Positions 50,442 through 59,770 of a stretch of DNA of 64,000 nucleotides are shown here, piece by piece. This stretch comes from Microlunatus phosphovorus NM-1 (lineage in GTDB: Bacteria > Actinomycetota > Actinomycetes > Propionibacteriales > Propionibacteriaceae), in assembly GCF_000270245.1 (NCBI RefSeq), contig NC_015635.1:930001-994000 (forward strand). The letters run 5' to 3'. The translations under genes and the position numbers were made by a program. The notes below the pieces were generated by a model. The model had not been told where the DNA came from. It did no database searches and worked only from the letters and a program-made list of their open reading frames with translations. Positions within the stretch are counted from its first letter, which is position 1; each line of letters starts with the position of its first letter.

Positions 50442-53390
50442 CTATTGAGCGCGTAGCGACTCCGGCCAGCTGCCGTTCTGGGCGGCGAGGATGCCCTCGA
50501 CCTGATCGACGAACTGGGCCTGACCTTCGGGGGATCGTGCCACTGTTCCAGCCGTGGTGATCACCTCCTCCAGGCGCAGAGCCGTGTTGCCGAACGTGAT
50601 GGCCAGCCGGCGGTATTGCCGGCCTGCGAGATGGGCGCCGAGCGCCGCAGCGATCGTCGTGGCCGCCGCCGTCCACGAGGACAACACCGGCATCGGCTGG
50701 ACGGTGGCTATCCCAGTCAGGAGCATGCCGATGAACGTCACGAGAAGCTGCAGCCTCCGCAGCTGTCGGTTCGTCCGGCCGTACGCCCGCGCCCTCGTTC
50801 GATGCCAGTCGGCTTGCTTTTGAGCTCGCACGCTGACGTAGGTGGTGAAGTCGTGGACGCGCGGGAGCTGTCGGTCGGCTGCTGTCGGGTTGCCGTGATC
50901 GGCCTGCAGGATGGACTGCTTCTCCTGGACCTCGGCCAGCGCCTGGTTCAGCAGCTCGACCCGATCCGTGCCGGTGTAGGGGGCGACCCGAACGAGGAAA
51001 CGGAACACGTCCGCCTTCAGCGACTCCGACGTGACCCGGGCCGCGATCCACGTCTCGGTCTGATCCTTCTTGAGTGCGTAAGCCTGAATGAATCCGGCGG
51101 TCGCGAGGGCGAGAGCGGCGATCAAGGACAGCACCCGGGACGGACTCCCCGTGAGCCAGGACAGCGCGGACGTGGCCCCGAGGATCGCGCCGGTGACGAG
51201 GAGGACGAGGTTGAGCAGCCGAGCTCGCCGGATACGTTGGCCGAGGCTGCTGGCGACGGCCGAGAACTCCTGCTGGGCTTTCCAGAGCGGCAGCAAGTCA
51301 GCGTCGGGGTCCTCGGGTGAGGCTGCGCCGGCGACCCCGTCGGGCTCAACGGCTTCGGACGCGGCCGGTGGTTGGGCCGAGGAGAGCGAGGCGATCTTGA
51401 ACAGCTCTGAGGTGTTGATCGGGGGAACCTCAGCCCTGCCCAGTCCTTGGGTGCCGGTCGAGTCGCCGCCATCGCCTGGATCTTCACCCACGTCTCCTGG
51501 AATAGCCACAGCGGTGACCCGCTCGACGCCAGGTATGGCCCAGGCATGGTGCAGCATCCATCGGTTCTGACGCTGCCAAGGTGAATAGCTCGGTCGCTCC
51601 ACAAGCCACGGCGGCAACTGAGCGGTACGCGACAAGACGTGCACATGTGCAGCTGCGCTGAGGACCTGGTGATAGCGGCCGACCCAGCCGGAGGCGTGGT
51701 CGGCCTGCACCGTGGCCAGGTAGTCACGTTTGGGGAGCGGGAGCATGACATCGGTCGGGATCTCGAGCTCATGGCAGACTTCGTGGAAGAGCAGGTCGCC
51801 ACCGTCGGACACGCCGGCGATGCCGATGAACTGATCACCGTTGGCCGTGCCCGCATCCAGCACCTCCTGCACCCTCTCCTTGATCGCGGCCTTGGCCGCG
51901 TCCACCTTGTCGGCGGGGAACCACGGTGTTGGAATCCGGTTGTTGTCGACGATGTCGCCCACGAACACGATGGGATGCGTCTGCTTCTGCTGGGTCTGAT
52001 TGAGCAGCGCGTTGTTGCGCTGGAAGACGCGTTCCACCTGCTCGGTGTGGACCTTCAGGTCCCGGTAGATATCCAGCTGGCGGCGAATGCTCGCTCGCTC
52101 ACTGGGCCCGAACACCGGGCTGGCAAGTGTCGCGTACGCGTTCGCGACCCGCTCGGGATCCTCGCCTCTCAACAACAAGAGCTCCGCAAAGCTGACACCG
52201 AGCCATGGATCGACGGCGGAGTCTCGGTCCAATCGTTGACGAGTCGCTTCGATGGCGGCACCCACTGACACGCGCAGCATCGTGGAGTCTTGGCGTAGCT
52301 CCTTGAGTCGCAGATCGGCCACTTCGTCGCTGGTGGCGTGATATCGCCACTCATCGGGGAATCGGTCGGCGAGGGCGACGGCGATCTCCACCAGGGCCAA
52401 GGCGTTGAGGCCGGAGTAGTAGTGGTTGAGATCCTCTTTGAATCCGCGGGAGTACAGGCGTAGCGCAGCATCCAGTTCTCGCGACCGCAGCGCCTCGCGG
52501 TCTTGCTGATCTTGGGGCACCTGCCGCCACTGGGCCTCCCAGCGAAGCTTGCTGAGGCTGCCGCGCAGCGCCGACAGCTCGGCCAAGGGACGGTTCTTCA
52601 CCGAGTGGTTCGACAACGCCCGATCGATGGCCTGGTCGGAGGCGACAGCGAGATCGTCGGCGCCGGATCCATCGCCGAGGCGGCGGTAGATGTTGGCCAA
52701 GGCCTCGTTGGCTTCGAGGTCGTCGACGCGAAAGGCACGTAGCCGTTCCCAGACGGGCCGTGCGCCGTGGTTGTCACCGACGCGTTGCAGTGCCGTGGCT
52801 ACGAGCCGCAGCGCTGGTTCCTCGAACCGAAGGCCGTCGACCTCCTCGGCGATGAGTCGCAGTGCCCCGGCGCGGCCGGAGCTGGTCGCCGATGCCACAT
52901 CTTCTTGGAAGGTCCGGGGCACGGCGATGAGCGCCGAATGGTTGGTGGCCACGAAACGCCCGAGCAGGGAGAAGACTGGGCTGTCGATCCGCTCACCCAT
53001 CAAGGTGGCGTTCAACGCTCGAACCAGCTGTTCTTTCGCCTCACCGGGTGCGGCCGGGTCGTAGGACAGATACCGGTCGGTGCGCAGGTCGAACGGAACC
53101 TCGTCGACGGAGGCGCGGATCAGCACGGTCGCGCGATCCCGGACCGCATGTCGAATGCCCAACTCGTAGAAGACGTTCGCGTTGTGGATGGAAACATCTG
53201 CCACCACGAGATCCGCCGAGATGAGCTGCTCGAACATGTCCTCGCGAATGTTGCCGGCTTCGATGACCTCGCCGGTCGTACCACCGCCCGCACCTATCCG
53301 GTCCAGTGCCGGCCCGATCAACTCGCGGTGAACCCGATCGAAGTCGATGCCTTTCTTGGTGCCGAAGGATCGAACAACGAAAGCTCTCAT
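50442..53390 (-). CDS. Large DRTase-like / TPR / SLOG / SLATT membrane sensor protein
   Basis: A 982-residue protein. Residues 1-115 resemble the N-terminal DUF4071 (MAP3K-TRAF-binding)/deoxyribosyltransferase-like domain: AFVVRSFGTKKG, ISADLVVADVSIHNANVFYE, LGIRHAV. Residues about 150-470 are TPR-like helices. Residues about 475-640 look like a SLOG sensor (HPIVFVGDIVDN, FIGIAGVSDGGDLLFHEVC, VMLPLPKRDYL). Two SLATT-type 2TM modules follow: LLPLWKAQQEFSAVAS with helices near 730-775, and DFTTYVSVRAQKQADWH with helices near 895-945. SLATT domains are predicted pore or membrane effectors linked to SLOG and nucleotide signalling. It is first in the operon; its promoter lies in 53391-53486. Confidence 0.8.
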   Translation of the reverse strand: MRAFVVRSFGTKKGIDFDRVHRELIGPALDRIGAGGGTTGEVIEAGNIREDMFEQLISADLVVADVSIHNANVFYELGIRHAVRDRATVLIRASVDEVPFDLRTDRYLSYDPAAPGEAKEQLVRALNATLMGERIDSPVFSLLGRFVATNHSALIAVPRTFQEDVASATSSGRAGALRLIAEEVDGLRFEEPALRLVATALQRVGDNHGARPVWERLRAFRVDDLEANEALANIYRRLGDGSGADDLAVASDQAIDRALSNHSVKNRPLAELSALRGSLSKLRWEAQWRQVPQDQQDREALRSRELDAALRLYSRGFKEDLNHYYSGLNALALVEIAVALADRFPDEWRYHATSDEVADLRLKELRQDSTMLRVSVGAAIEATRQRLDRDSAVDPWLGVSFAELLLLRGEDPERVANAYATLASPVFGPSERASIRRQLDIYRDLKVHTEQVERVFQRNNALLNQTQQKQTHPIVFVGDIVDNNRIPTPWFPADKVDAAKAAIKERVQEVLDAGTANGDQFIGIAGVSDGGDLLFHEVCHELEIPTDVMLPLPKRDYLATVQADHASGWVGRYHQVLSAAAHVHVLSRTAQLPPWLVERPSYSPWQRQNRWMLHHAWAIPGVERVTAVAIPGDVGEDPGDGGDSTGTQGLGRAEVPPINTSELFKIASLSSAQPPAASEAVEPDGVAGAASPEDPDADLLPLWKAQQEFSAVASSLGQRIRRARLLNLVLLVTGAILGATSALSWLTGSPSRVLSLIAALALATAGFIQAYALKKDQTETWIAARVTSESLKADVFRFLVRVAPYTGTDRVELLNQALAEVQEKQSILQADHGNPTAADRQLPRVHDFTTYVSVRAQKQADWHRTRARAYGRTNRQLRRLQLLVTFIGMLLTGIATVQPMPVLSSWTAAATTIAAALGAHLAGRQYRRLAITFGNTALRLEEVITTAGTVARSPEGQAQFVDQVEGILAAQNGSWPESLRAQ

Positions 53391-53486
53391 CGATGTCCCC
53401 GCCCAACATAGTGTCGCGACTCAACCTGAGAGAACCGTACTGGCGGCACTGGATTGCATCGAGGACGCCTCACAGGACCTGTTTCG

Positions 53487-53571
53487 GTCGTCTCTGGCCC
53501 GCCGGCGCCAAACGTCCGCAGATCACGTCCGACCGCTGGTCGTCTCTGGCCCGCCGGCGCCAAACGTCCGC
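53487..53571. repeat. 52-bp-period repeat, two units
   Basis: Two identical 33-bp cores start at 53487 and 53539, 52 bp apart, each reading GTCGTCTCTGGCCCGCCGGC followed by GCCAAACGTCCGC. Period and core match the eight-unit array at 37599-38014. They sit between the start of the SLOG/SLATT gene and the stop of the hydrolase gene. Confidence 0.85.
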
Positions 53572-53576
53572 GCCTC

Positions 53577-54314
53577 TTACCTCAGATGCCGGGCGAAGAA
53601 CCCGGCGGCGTCTTCTCCCGCGTGCGCCGGGACGCCGGTATGCCCGCCCATGTTGGCGTGCAGGCTCTTCTCTCGGGAGCCGAAGGCGTCGAACAGGTCC
53701 AGGGCCGCCTGCCTGTCGTTCCACTCGTCGTCCCATTGCAGCAGGACGTGCAGCGGAATCGTGATCTGGCGGGCCTCGTCGAAGATGGCGCGGGGCACAA
53801 AACTCCCGGCGAACAGTCCCGCGGCCGCAATGCGCGGCTCGACCAGGGCCAGCCGTACGCCGATGGAGATCACCCCTCCCGAGTACCCGACCGGGCCGCC
53901 GATCTCCGGCAGCGTGAGGAGGGCATCCAGGGCGACCTGCCATTCTGGGACTGCCTGCTCGACCAGCGGCAGGATGAGCCGGTCGATGATCTCCGGGTTG
54001 ACTGGTTCTCCGGCACCCAGTGCGCGGCGCAGGTCGGTGCGGGCTTCGTCGACGGCGGCCAGCTTCGGTCGGCCCCCGCTTCCGGGCAGTTCGATGGTCG
54101 CTGCAGCGAAGCCGTCCGCGGCGGCGCGCCGGGCTCGGGCTGCCAGACGGGCGTGCATCGTGGTCAGGCCGCCGGGATGGCCGAGCAGGATCAGCGGGAC
54201 GGGTGTCGAGATGGACTCGGGCGTCCACAAGATGCCCGGAATCTCGCCGAGAGTGAAATCGCGTTCGATGACGCCATCGGCCAGACGCGGCTCGGAAGTG
54301 AAATTGAGATGCAT
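53577..54314 (-). CDS. Alpha/beta hydrolase of the dienelactone-hydrolase-like type
   Basis: A 245-residue cytoplasmic alpha/beta hydrolase. The nucleophile is the Ser in PVGYSGGVIS, the acid Asp lies in LLQWDDEW, and the His in MGGHTGVPAH. The oxyanion region is LILLGHPGG. ATG 54314 has GAAAGG at good spacing. The stop lies 6 bp beyond the second 52-bp repeat unit. It is a lone gene with no neighbour that fixes a substrate. Confidence 0.85.
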   Translation of the reverse strand: MHLNFTSEPRLADGVIERDFTLGEIPGILWTPESISTPVPLILLGHPGGLTTMHARLAARARRAAADGFAAATIELPGSGGRPKLAAVDEARTDLRRALGAGEPVNPEIIDRLILPLVEQAVPEWQVALDALLTLPEIGGPVGYSGGVISIGVRLALVEPRIAAAGLFAGSFVPRAIFDEARQITIPLHVLLQWDDEWNDRQAALDLFDAFGSREKSLHANMGGHTGVPAHAGEDAAGFFARHLR

Positions 54315-54485
54315 GGTCGTGCCTTTCGGGAGTGCGCTTGGGACGGCGCTCCCGGACGACCTATCGCCCGACCGTGACTCCAGAGGGGAGCACCGACGTC
54401 GTTTCGTTCATGGGTCTCACCTCCTCGTTCGTGTTGCACGGACCCGAGAAGCCTACGCTGTCCACGCCGACGCCACTACTCACTA

Positions 54486-55076
54486 CTATCGCTGGGCGGG
54501 TAGCTCGCTCTCGAGGGCGGCGCTGACCCGGGCGCCGAGACCGGCCAGTGCATCGTCGAGGTTCTCGGCGACCACGAGGTCGTCGAGAACCTCACGACGG
54601 ACGAATCCTGCGGCCACCAGGCCGTCGAGGGCCTCCAGCAGGGGAGTCCAGAAGCCGGCGACGTTCAAGAAGCAGACGGGGTCGTCGTTGAATCCGATCT
54701 GGCGCCAACTCCAGACCTCGAAGATCTCCTCCAACGTGCCCAGACCACCAGGGAGGCAGAGGAACGCATCGGCGTATTGCGCCATCATCGCCTTGCGTTC
54801 ATGCATGGTCTCGACGACATGCAGCTCGGTGATATCGGCGCGCCCCCACTCGCGGTCGACCATCGACCGGGGGATCACTCCGATCACCTCGCCGCCGGCA
54901 TCCAGGGCACCCTGGGACACCTGGCGCATCAGTCCCTGGCTGCCGGCTCCGTACACCAGCCCGATACCGCGTTCGGCGAGTCCGCGGCCGATCCCGTACG
55001 AGAACTCGGCGAGTTTCGGATCGGTCCCGTCGCTTGATGCACAGAAGACCGCGACACGGCGGAGGGCTGGTTTCAC
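54486..55076 (-). CDS. LOG-family protein (cytokinin riboside phosphoribohydrolase-like)
   Basis: A 196-residue LOG protein, often misnamed lysine decarboxylase. Motifs are VAVFCASSDG at the start, LVYGAGSQGLM, and the signature PGGLGTLEEIFEVW, with ERKAMM before it. The family hydrolyses nucleoside monophosphates to base and ribose 5-phosphate. GTG 55076 is the most family-like start; no strong ribosome site is seen. SLOG domains of the neighbouring operon are distant relatives of this fold, but this gene is separate. Confidence 0.9.
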   Translation of the reverse strand: MKPALRRVAVFCASSDGTDPKLAEFSYGIGRGLAERGIGLVYGAGSQGLMRQVSQGALDAGGEVIGVIPRSMVDREWGRADITELHVVETMHERKAMMAQYADAFLCLPGGLGTLEEIFEVWSWRQIGFNDDPVCFLNVAGFWTPLLEALDGLVAAGFVRREVLDDLVVAENLDDALAGLGARVSAALESELPAQR

Positions 55077-55272
55077 GAGCGGGAAGTGTAGTGACACGGA
55101 CTGGTTCAAACCGAGCCGCGGCGGCGTTTGGCGGCAGCAGACCACAGCGCGGAGGACTGGGTCACCCCTGGTTGTCGGGGGTCCTGCCAGGGCCTGGTTG
55201 CGTACGACTTCTGAGCGCAGACTCGAGATGCCCAGTGACGAGATGCCCCATGAGCAGTAGAGGAGAGGAACC

Positions 55273-55710
55273 GTGAATCTGCTACCCAAGACCGCCAGCA
55301 CCAAAGGCCCAGCCGAGTTGTTCAGCGGCGACGTCTGGTTCGACGTGATTGCCGCGGGTGTGCTCCCGTCCCGATTGCGAGTCAACCTGGTCCGCTTCTC
55401 CCCGGGTGCGCACACGGCGTGGCATCGGCACGCCAACGGACAGACCCTGCACGTGGTCGACGGCCTCGGTCTGGTGCAGTCCCGGGACGGCGACATCATC
55501 GTGATTCGGGCGGGCGACACGGTCTACACCCCGCCGGGCGAGTGGCACTGGCATGGCGCGGCGCCGGAGCACTTCATGGCGCACCTGGCCATGTGGGAGA
55601 GCTTGGCGGAGGGCCAGGACGGTCCGGAGACCGAGTGGGCCGAGCACCTCGCCGACGCCGAGTATCCGCAGAGTCTGTCCGACCTGGCTGACGGGAACGC
55701 TCGTGGCTGA
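55273..55710 (+). CDS. Cupin-domain protein
   Basis: A 145-residue single cupin. The metal ligands are in TAWHRHANGQTLHVVDG (motif 1) and the later WHWHGAAPEHFMAH (motif 2). It resembles small cupins of the hydroxynitrile-lyase-like or carboxymuconolactone-associated group; activity unknown. GTG 55273 follows AGGAGAGG. Its stop overlaps the start of the SDR gene by 8 bp, so they form a two-gene operon. Confidence 0.85.
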   Translation: MNLLPKTASTKGPAELFSGDVWFDVIAAGVLPSRLRVNLVRFSPGAHTAWHRHANGQTLHVVDGLGLVQSRDGDIIVIRAGDTVYTPPGEWHWHGAAPEHFMAHLAMWESLAEGQDGPETEWAEHLADAEYPQSLSDLADGNARG

Positions 55711-56530
55711 GGTTGTGGTCGTTGTCGGTGCCGGTTCGATCGGTCTGGCGATTGCGCGCCGGATCGGTGCGGGCAAGCGATTGCTGCTGGCGGATCTGCG
55801 TACGGAGAATGCTGATCGAGCAGCCGAGGTATTGCTTGACGCCGGCTTCGAGGTCACCACCACGGCTGTCGACGTCTCGTCACGGGAGTCGGTGGAGGCC
55901 CTGGTCGAGGTGGCTACGGGTCTGGGTGACATCACGGGTCTGATCCATGCGGCTGGTGTCTCGCCGAGTCAGGCCTCTCCTGGGACGATCCTGCGGGTCG
56001 ATCTGTACGGCACAGCGCTGGTGCTGGAGGTGTTCGGCGGTGTCGTCGCGCCGGGTGGTGCCGGGGTGGTGATCGCATCGCAGTCGGGGCATCGGCTGGG
56101 TGCGTTGACCGCGGAGCAGGATCGCGCACTGGCGTTGACGCCGACCGAGCAACTGCTGGCCCTGCCCATGCTGCAGCCTGACCTGGTGACCGACTCGCTG
56201 CACGCCTATCAGCTCTCCAAGCGAGGCAACTCACTACGCGTGATGGCGGAGGCGCTGCGGTGGGGGAGGCGTGGTGCCCGGGTCAACACGATCAGTCCGG
56301 GGATCGTGATCACACCATTGGCCCGTGACGAACTCAGCGGGCCTCGGGCAGAGGGCTATCAGCGGATGATCCAGCTGTGTCCGGTCGGGCGGGCGGCCAC
56401 GCCAGACGAGGTCGGTACGGTCGGAGCGTTGCTCCTCGGGCCCGATGGGGGTTTCATCACCGGTAGTGACTTCTTGATGGACGGGGGAGTCACGGCCGCC
56501 TATCGCTTCGGCGAGCTCGCCCCGAGCTGA
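55703..56530 (+). CDS. SDR-family oxidoreductase
   Basis: A 275-residue SDR. The cofactor motif is VVVVGAGSIGLAIA, with the NNAG-equivalent IHAAGVSPSQ, catalytic Ser in VVIASQSGHR, and YQLSK for the Tyr-Lys pair; C-terminal GSDFLMDGGVTAAY is typical. The acid or alcohol substrate is unknown. GTG 55703 gives a full Rossmann N terminus and overlaps the cupin end, so they probably act in one step sequence. Confidence 0.88.
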   Translation: MAEVVVVVGAGSIGLAIARRIGAGKRLLLADLRTENADRAAEVLLDAGFEVTTTAVDVSSRESVEALVEVATGLGDITGLIHAAGVSPSQASPGTILRVDLYGTALVLEVFGGVVAPGGAGVVIASQSGHRLGALTAEQDRALALTPTEQLLALPMLQPDLVTDSLHAYQLSKRGNSLRVMAEALRWGRRGARVNTISPGIVITPLARDELSGPRAEGYQRMIQLCPVGRAATPDEVGTVGALLLGPDGGFITGSDFLMDGGVTAAYRFGELAPS

Positions 56531-56744
56531 TGAGGGATGCTCGGCGGGATGGATGACCTTGTGCTCGATGGATGGCCCTTGACGTCCAACTCCTGGGGCA
56601 ACAGACCACATGGTGCGCGACGGCGCAACGGTTCGGCTGAACGGACGTAAGCAGTCAGCACGCATGCGGGATCGAGAAATCTGCTGTCGGAGTGACGCTC
56701 CGGCGATCTACGATCGTCTGGTGGTGACCGGGGGATCGGACGCG

Positions 56745-57814
56745 ATGCAGGACATCCGCTTCGCCCGCTCGGCCGATGGCGTGGGGATCGCGTACGCGGT
56801 GCACGGCTCGGGTCCGCCGCTGCTGATCGATGCCTGTTGGTTGAGCCACCTGCAGTTCGATTGGCAGAGTCCGGTGTGGCGGCACTTCCTGGTCGAGCTC
56901 GGTCGGATCGCGACCGTGATCAGATACGACGAACGCGGTCACGGCCTGTCGGATCGGGGCGTCACCGATCACAGTCTGGAGGCCCGGGTCGCCGACCTGG
57001 CAGCGGTCGCGGACGATGCCGGTTCGAGCGGTTCGCGTTGTTGGCGATGGCTCAGGGCGGGCCGGTCGCGATCGAGTATGCCGCGCGACATCCGGAACGG
57101 CTGACCCGGCTGGCGTTCTACGGGAGCTATCCCGGCGCTCAGGCCGCGGCCACGCCGGAGGAACTCGAGCTGTATGCCGCCTTCCAGGCCATGATCAAGG
57201 TGGGCTGGGCCCGCCCCACGTCGGAGTTCCGGCGGGTGTTCAGCAGTATGATGATCCCGGGCGGGACCGAGGAGCAGATGCGCTGGCTGGACGATCTGCA
57301 GCGGATGTCGGTCGATGCCGAGACCGCGGTGCTGGCCCGGGCGCAGCGTCAGGCGATCGATTCGAGCCATCGGATGGTCGAACTCGACCTGCCGACCTTG
57401 GTGCTGCACTGTCGCGGCGATCAGATGATCGAGTTCCAGGAGTGTCGCGCGCTGGCGACCGGCATCCGCGGCGCGCGGTTGGTGGCGCTGGAGAGCGACA
57501 ACCACATTCTGCTGGCCGACGAGCCGGCCTGGCCCGTGTTCCTGCGCGAGATCACCAGCTTCCTGGCGCCCGATCGGTCGCTGGCTCCGGCGGTCTCGCC
57601 GGTTCCCGTTTCGGCCTTGGCGGAGCTCTCGCCGCGTGAGTTGGACATCCTCTCGCTGGCGGCGCGGGGACTCGACAATGACGCGATCGCGGCGGAATTG
57701 GTGCTGTCGGTGCGGACGGTCGAGCGGCACCTGCAGAACACGTACGCCAAGCTCGGTCTGCAAGGACGTAGTGCCCGCGCCGCTGCCGTCGGGCGACTCC
57801 TCTCCCGCGCCTGA
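56745..57814 (+). pseudogene. Alpha/beta-hydrolase - LuxR regulator with a single frameshift
   Basis: The first frame gives an alpha/beta-hydrolase N terminus (MQDIRFARSADGVGIAYAVHG, GHGLSDRG) up to about 57020. The next frame carries FERFALLAMAQGGPVAIEYA, the rest of the fold and a C-terminal LuxR helix-turn-helix (LSPRELDILSLAARG, VRTVERHLQNTYAKLG), ending TGA 57814. One missing base near 57022 (a TTT reduced to TT before CGAGCGG) explains it, so it is a recent pseudogene or a sequencing error. At the nucleophile elbow AMAQG replaces the usual GxSxG, so the hydrolase part would be catalytically dead and probably acts as a ligand sensor. Confidence 0.72.
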
Positions 57815-57949
57815 TCACGGTTCTCGGCTACGCGTCAGCCGCCATCAGCCTTGTGTGGCGAGGCGCCGAAGTTACGCGCTGACGCCGATGTCCGGCGGGG
57901 TGCTGCGTTCGTACGGTGGTGATCGTCAACCAACCGAACGGAGAGAACC

Positions 57950-58798
57950 GTGAGCATCACCGTCAACACGAGTGACACCTCGATCATCGGCACGCCCGAG
58001 GACCAAGCGCTCAAAGCCAAGCACGCGGCCATGTGGGCCAGCGGCAGCTACCACGCTGTCGTACGCGAGGTCGTCGGGTCGCTTGGCGGAGTCCTCGTCG
58101 ACGCGCTGGACATCCAGCCCGGTCAACGCGTCCTCGATGTCGCCGCCGGCACCGGGACGGCAGCACTGCCCGCCGCTCACCGCGGGGCTATTGTGACCGC
58201 GACCGATCTCACCCCGGAGCTGATCGACATCGGCCGGGCCGAGGCGGCGGATGAGGGCCTGTCGATCACCTGGCAGACCGCGGACGCCGAGGGGCTGCCG
58301 TATCCGGACGGCGAGTTCGACGTGGTGCTGTCGACCATCGGGGTGATGTTCGCTCCGCACCACCAGCAGGCCGCCGACGAACTGGTCCGGGTGTGCCGGC
58401 CGGGTGGCGCCGTCGGTGTCCTGAGCTGGACTCCGGAGGGCTTCATCGGCCAGCTCTTCGCGGTCATGAAGCCGTACGCGCCGCCGCCTCCGCCCGGTGC
58501 TTCGCCGGCCCCGTTGTGGGGACGGGCCGATCACGTCCGGGCCCTCTTCGGGGATCGGGTGAGCGATCTGGTCGCGCACCAGCGCGTCCTGCCGGTCGAC
58601 CGTTTCGCCGACGGCGCCGAGTTCCGCGACTTCATGAAGCGCAACTACGGGCCGACCATCGCGGTCTACCGGTTCAACGCCGACGACCCGGCGTTGGTCT
58701 CGGCGCTGGATGCCGAGCTGGCCGCCCTGGGCGAGCGGTTCCTGGAGGACGGGGTCATGCCCTGGGAATACCTTCTGGTGACCGCGCGACGCGTCTGA
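57950..58798 (+). CDS. Class I SAM-dependent methyltransferase (UbiE/MenG-like)
   Basis: A 282-residue methyltransferase. Motif I is VLDVAAGTGTAAL, the acidic loop VTATDLTPELID, motif II DGEFDVVLSTIGVMF, and motif III RVCRPGGAVGVLSW. The C-terminal half after 165 (PPPPPGASPAP loop) is a variable substrate cap. GTG 57950 follows GGAGAG. Substrate unknown; no partner genes lie close. Confidence 0.87.
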   Translation: MSITVNTSDTSIIGTPEDQALKAKHAAMWASGSYHAVVREVVGSLGGVLVDALDIQPGQRVLDVAAGTGTAALPAAHRGAIVTATDLTPELIDIGRAEAADEGLSITWQTADAEGLPYPDGEFDVVLSTIGVMFAPHHQQAADELVRVCRPGGAVGVLSWTPEGFIGQLFAVMKPYAPPPPPGASPAPLWGRADHVRALFGDRVSDLVAHQRVLPVDRFADGAEFRDFMKRNYGPTIAVYRFNADDPALVSALDAELAALGERFLEDGVMPWEYLLVTARRV

Positions 58799-58850
58799 AC
58801 CCACACCGTTGGCGGTCCGGCCTCTCGTTCCTCCCCTCCCCCCGGGAGGC

Positions 58851-58922
58851 CGGATCTGCTCGGGTTTGTCGGTCCTGCTCGGTCTGTAGATGGTGCGAGG
58901 CCGACAAGATCGAGCAGATCCG
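58851..58922. repeat. Long two-part intergenic hairpin
   Basis: CGGATCTGCTCG (58851-58862) pairs perfectly with CGAGCAGATCCG (58911-58922), and TTGTCGG (58866-58872) with CCGACAA (58901-58907). It lies 52 bp after the methyltransferase stop. It could be a terminator or a remnant of a small mobile element. Confidence 0.6.
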
Positions 58923-59024
58923 TGCTGCCAGGGCGTCTCTCGGTCAGGGCTCCGATGTGCGGGCTGACGGTCGAAGCCCATCGAAGACGATGTTCAGGAT
59001 CGGGATGCGGGAGGCATCGTCCCA

Positions 59025-59678
59025 GTGCTGGCGCGGCACCCCGCCAGTCTGACCCCGGCGCAGGCGGCGGCGTTCTGGGTGCCGTACGGCACTGCGTATG
59101 GTCTGGTCGGTGCCGTCCAGGAAGGTGATGTGGTGGCCCTGCCGGCCGCCTCGTCGGCAGTAGGGGCGGCCGCGCTGCAGATCGTGCGGGATGCCGGTGC
59201 GGTCTCGATCGCCACCACGCGCTCCGTGAGCAAGGCGGACGAGCTCCGTGCGAAGGGTGCCGATCATGTGATCGTGACCGACAGCGAGGAGTACGTCGCG
59301 CGGGTCAGGGAGATCACCGATGGTCGGGGTGCTGACGTCACCTTCGACCCCATCGGCGGGGACTTCTTGACCCAGGCGGCGGCTGCGTCGGCATCCGGCG
59401 GGACGATCATCGCGTACGGCATCCTCGCCGGCGAGGCGGGACGGTTCCCGCAGGAATTGGTGATCGGGCGTGCCCTGACGGTCCGCGGCTATACGGTCGG
59501 GCAGGTCGTCGCCGACTCGGTCAAACGCAGCGAGGCAATCGCCTACTTCGAGCCTCGGCTGACCGACGGACGATTCGTCCCTTCTGTCGCCGCCACGTTC
59601 GGGCTCACGGACTTCGTTGCCGGCTATGCCGAGGTCGAAGCCAACCCCACCATGGGCCGCGTGGTCGTCCAGCCCTGA
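59025..59678 (+). pseudogene. N-terminally truncated quinone oxidoreductase (MDR, zinc-independent type)
   Basis: Residues match only the second part of an NADPH:quinone reductase-type MDR protein: LTPAQAAAFWVPYGTAYG, the Rossmann region VVALPAASSAVGAAALQIV, ADHVIVTDSEEY, GADVTFDPIGG and a standard C terminus GRVVVQP. The roughly 100-residue N-terminal GroES-like domain is missing and upstream frames do not supply it. At 217 residues against the usual 320 it is almost certainly non-functional, although the remaining frame is intact. Confidence 0.7.
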
Positions 59679-59770
59679 CCATGTCCAGCTGATCGGGGCC
59701 TCGGCCCGCTTTGCTCGGGTTTGTCCGCTGTTCGTGCTCTCGCCGTTCACCGAAAAGGAGAAGCGACCCT

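Noticed and set aside
53577-55076. Hydrolase and LOG genes as parts of the SLOG/TIR operon
   Set aside because: They are separated by the repeat and by gaps of over 170 bp, and are common stand-alone genes, so membership is not supported.
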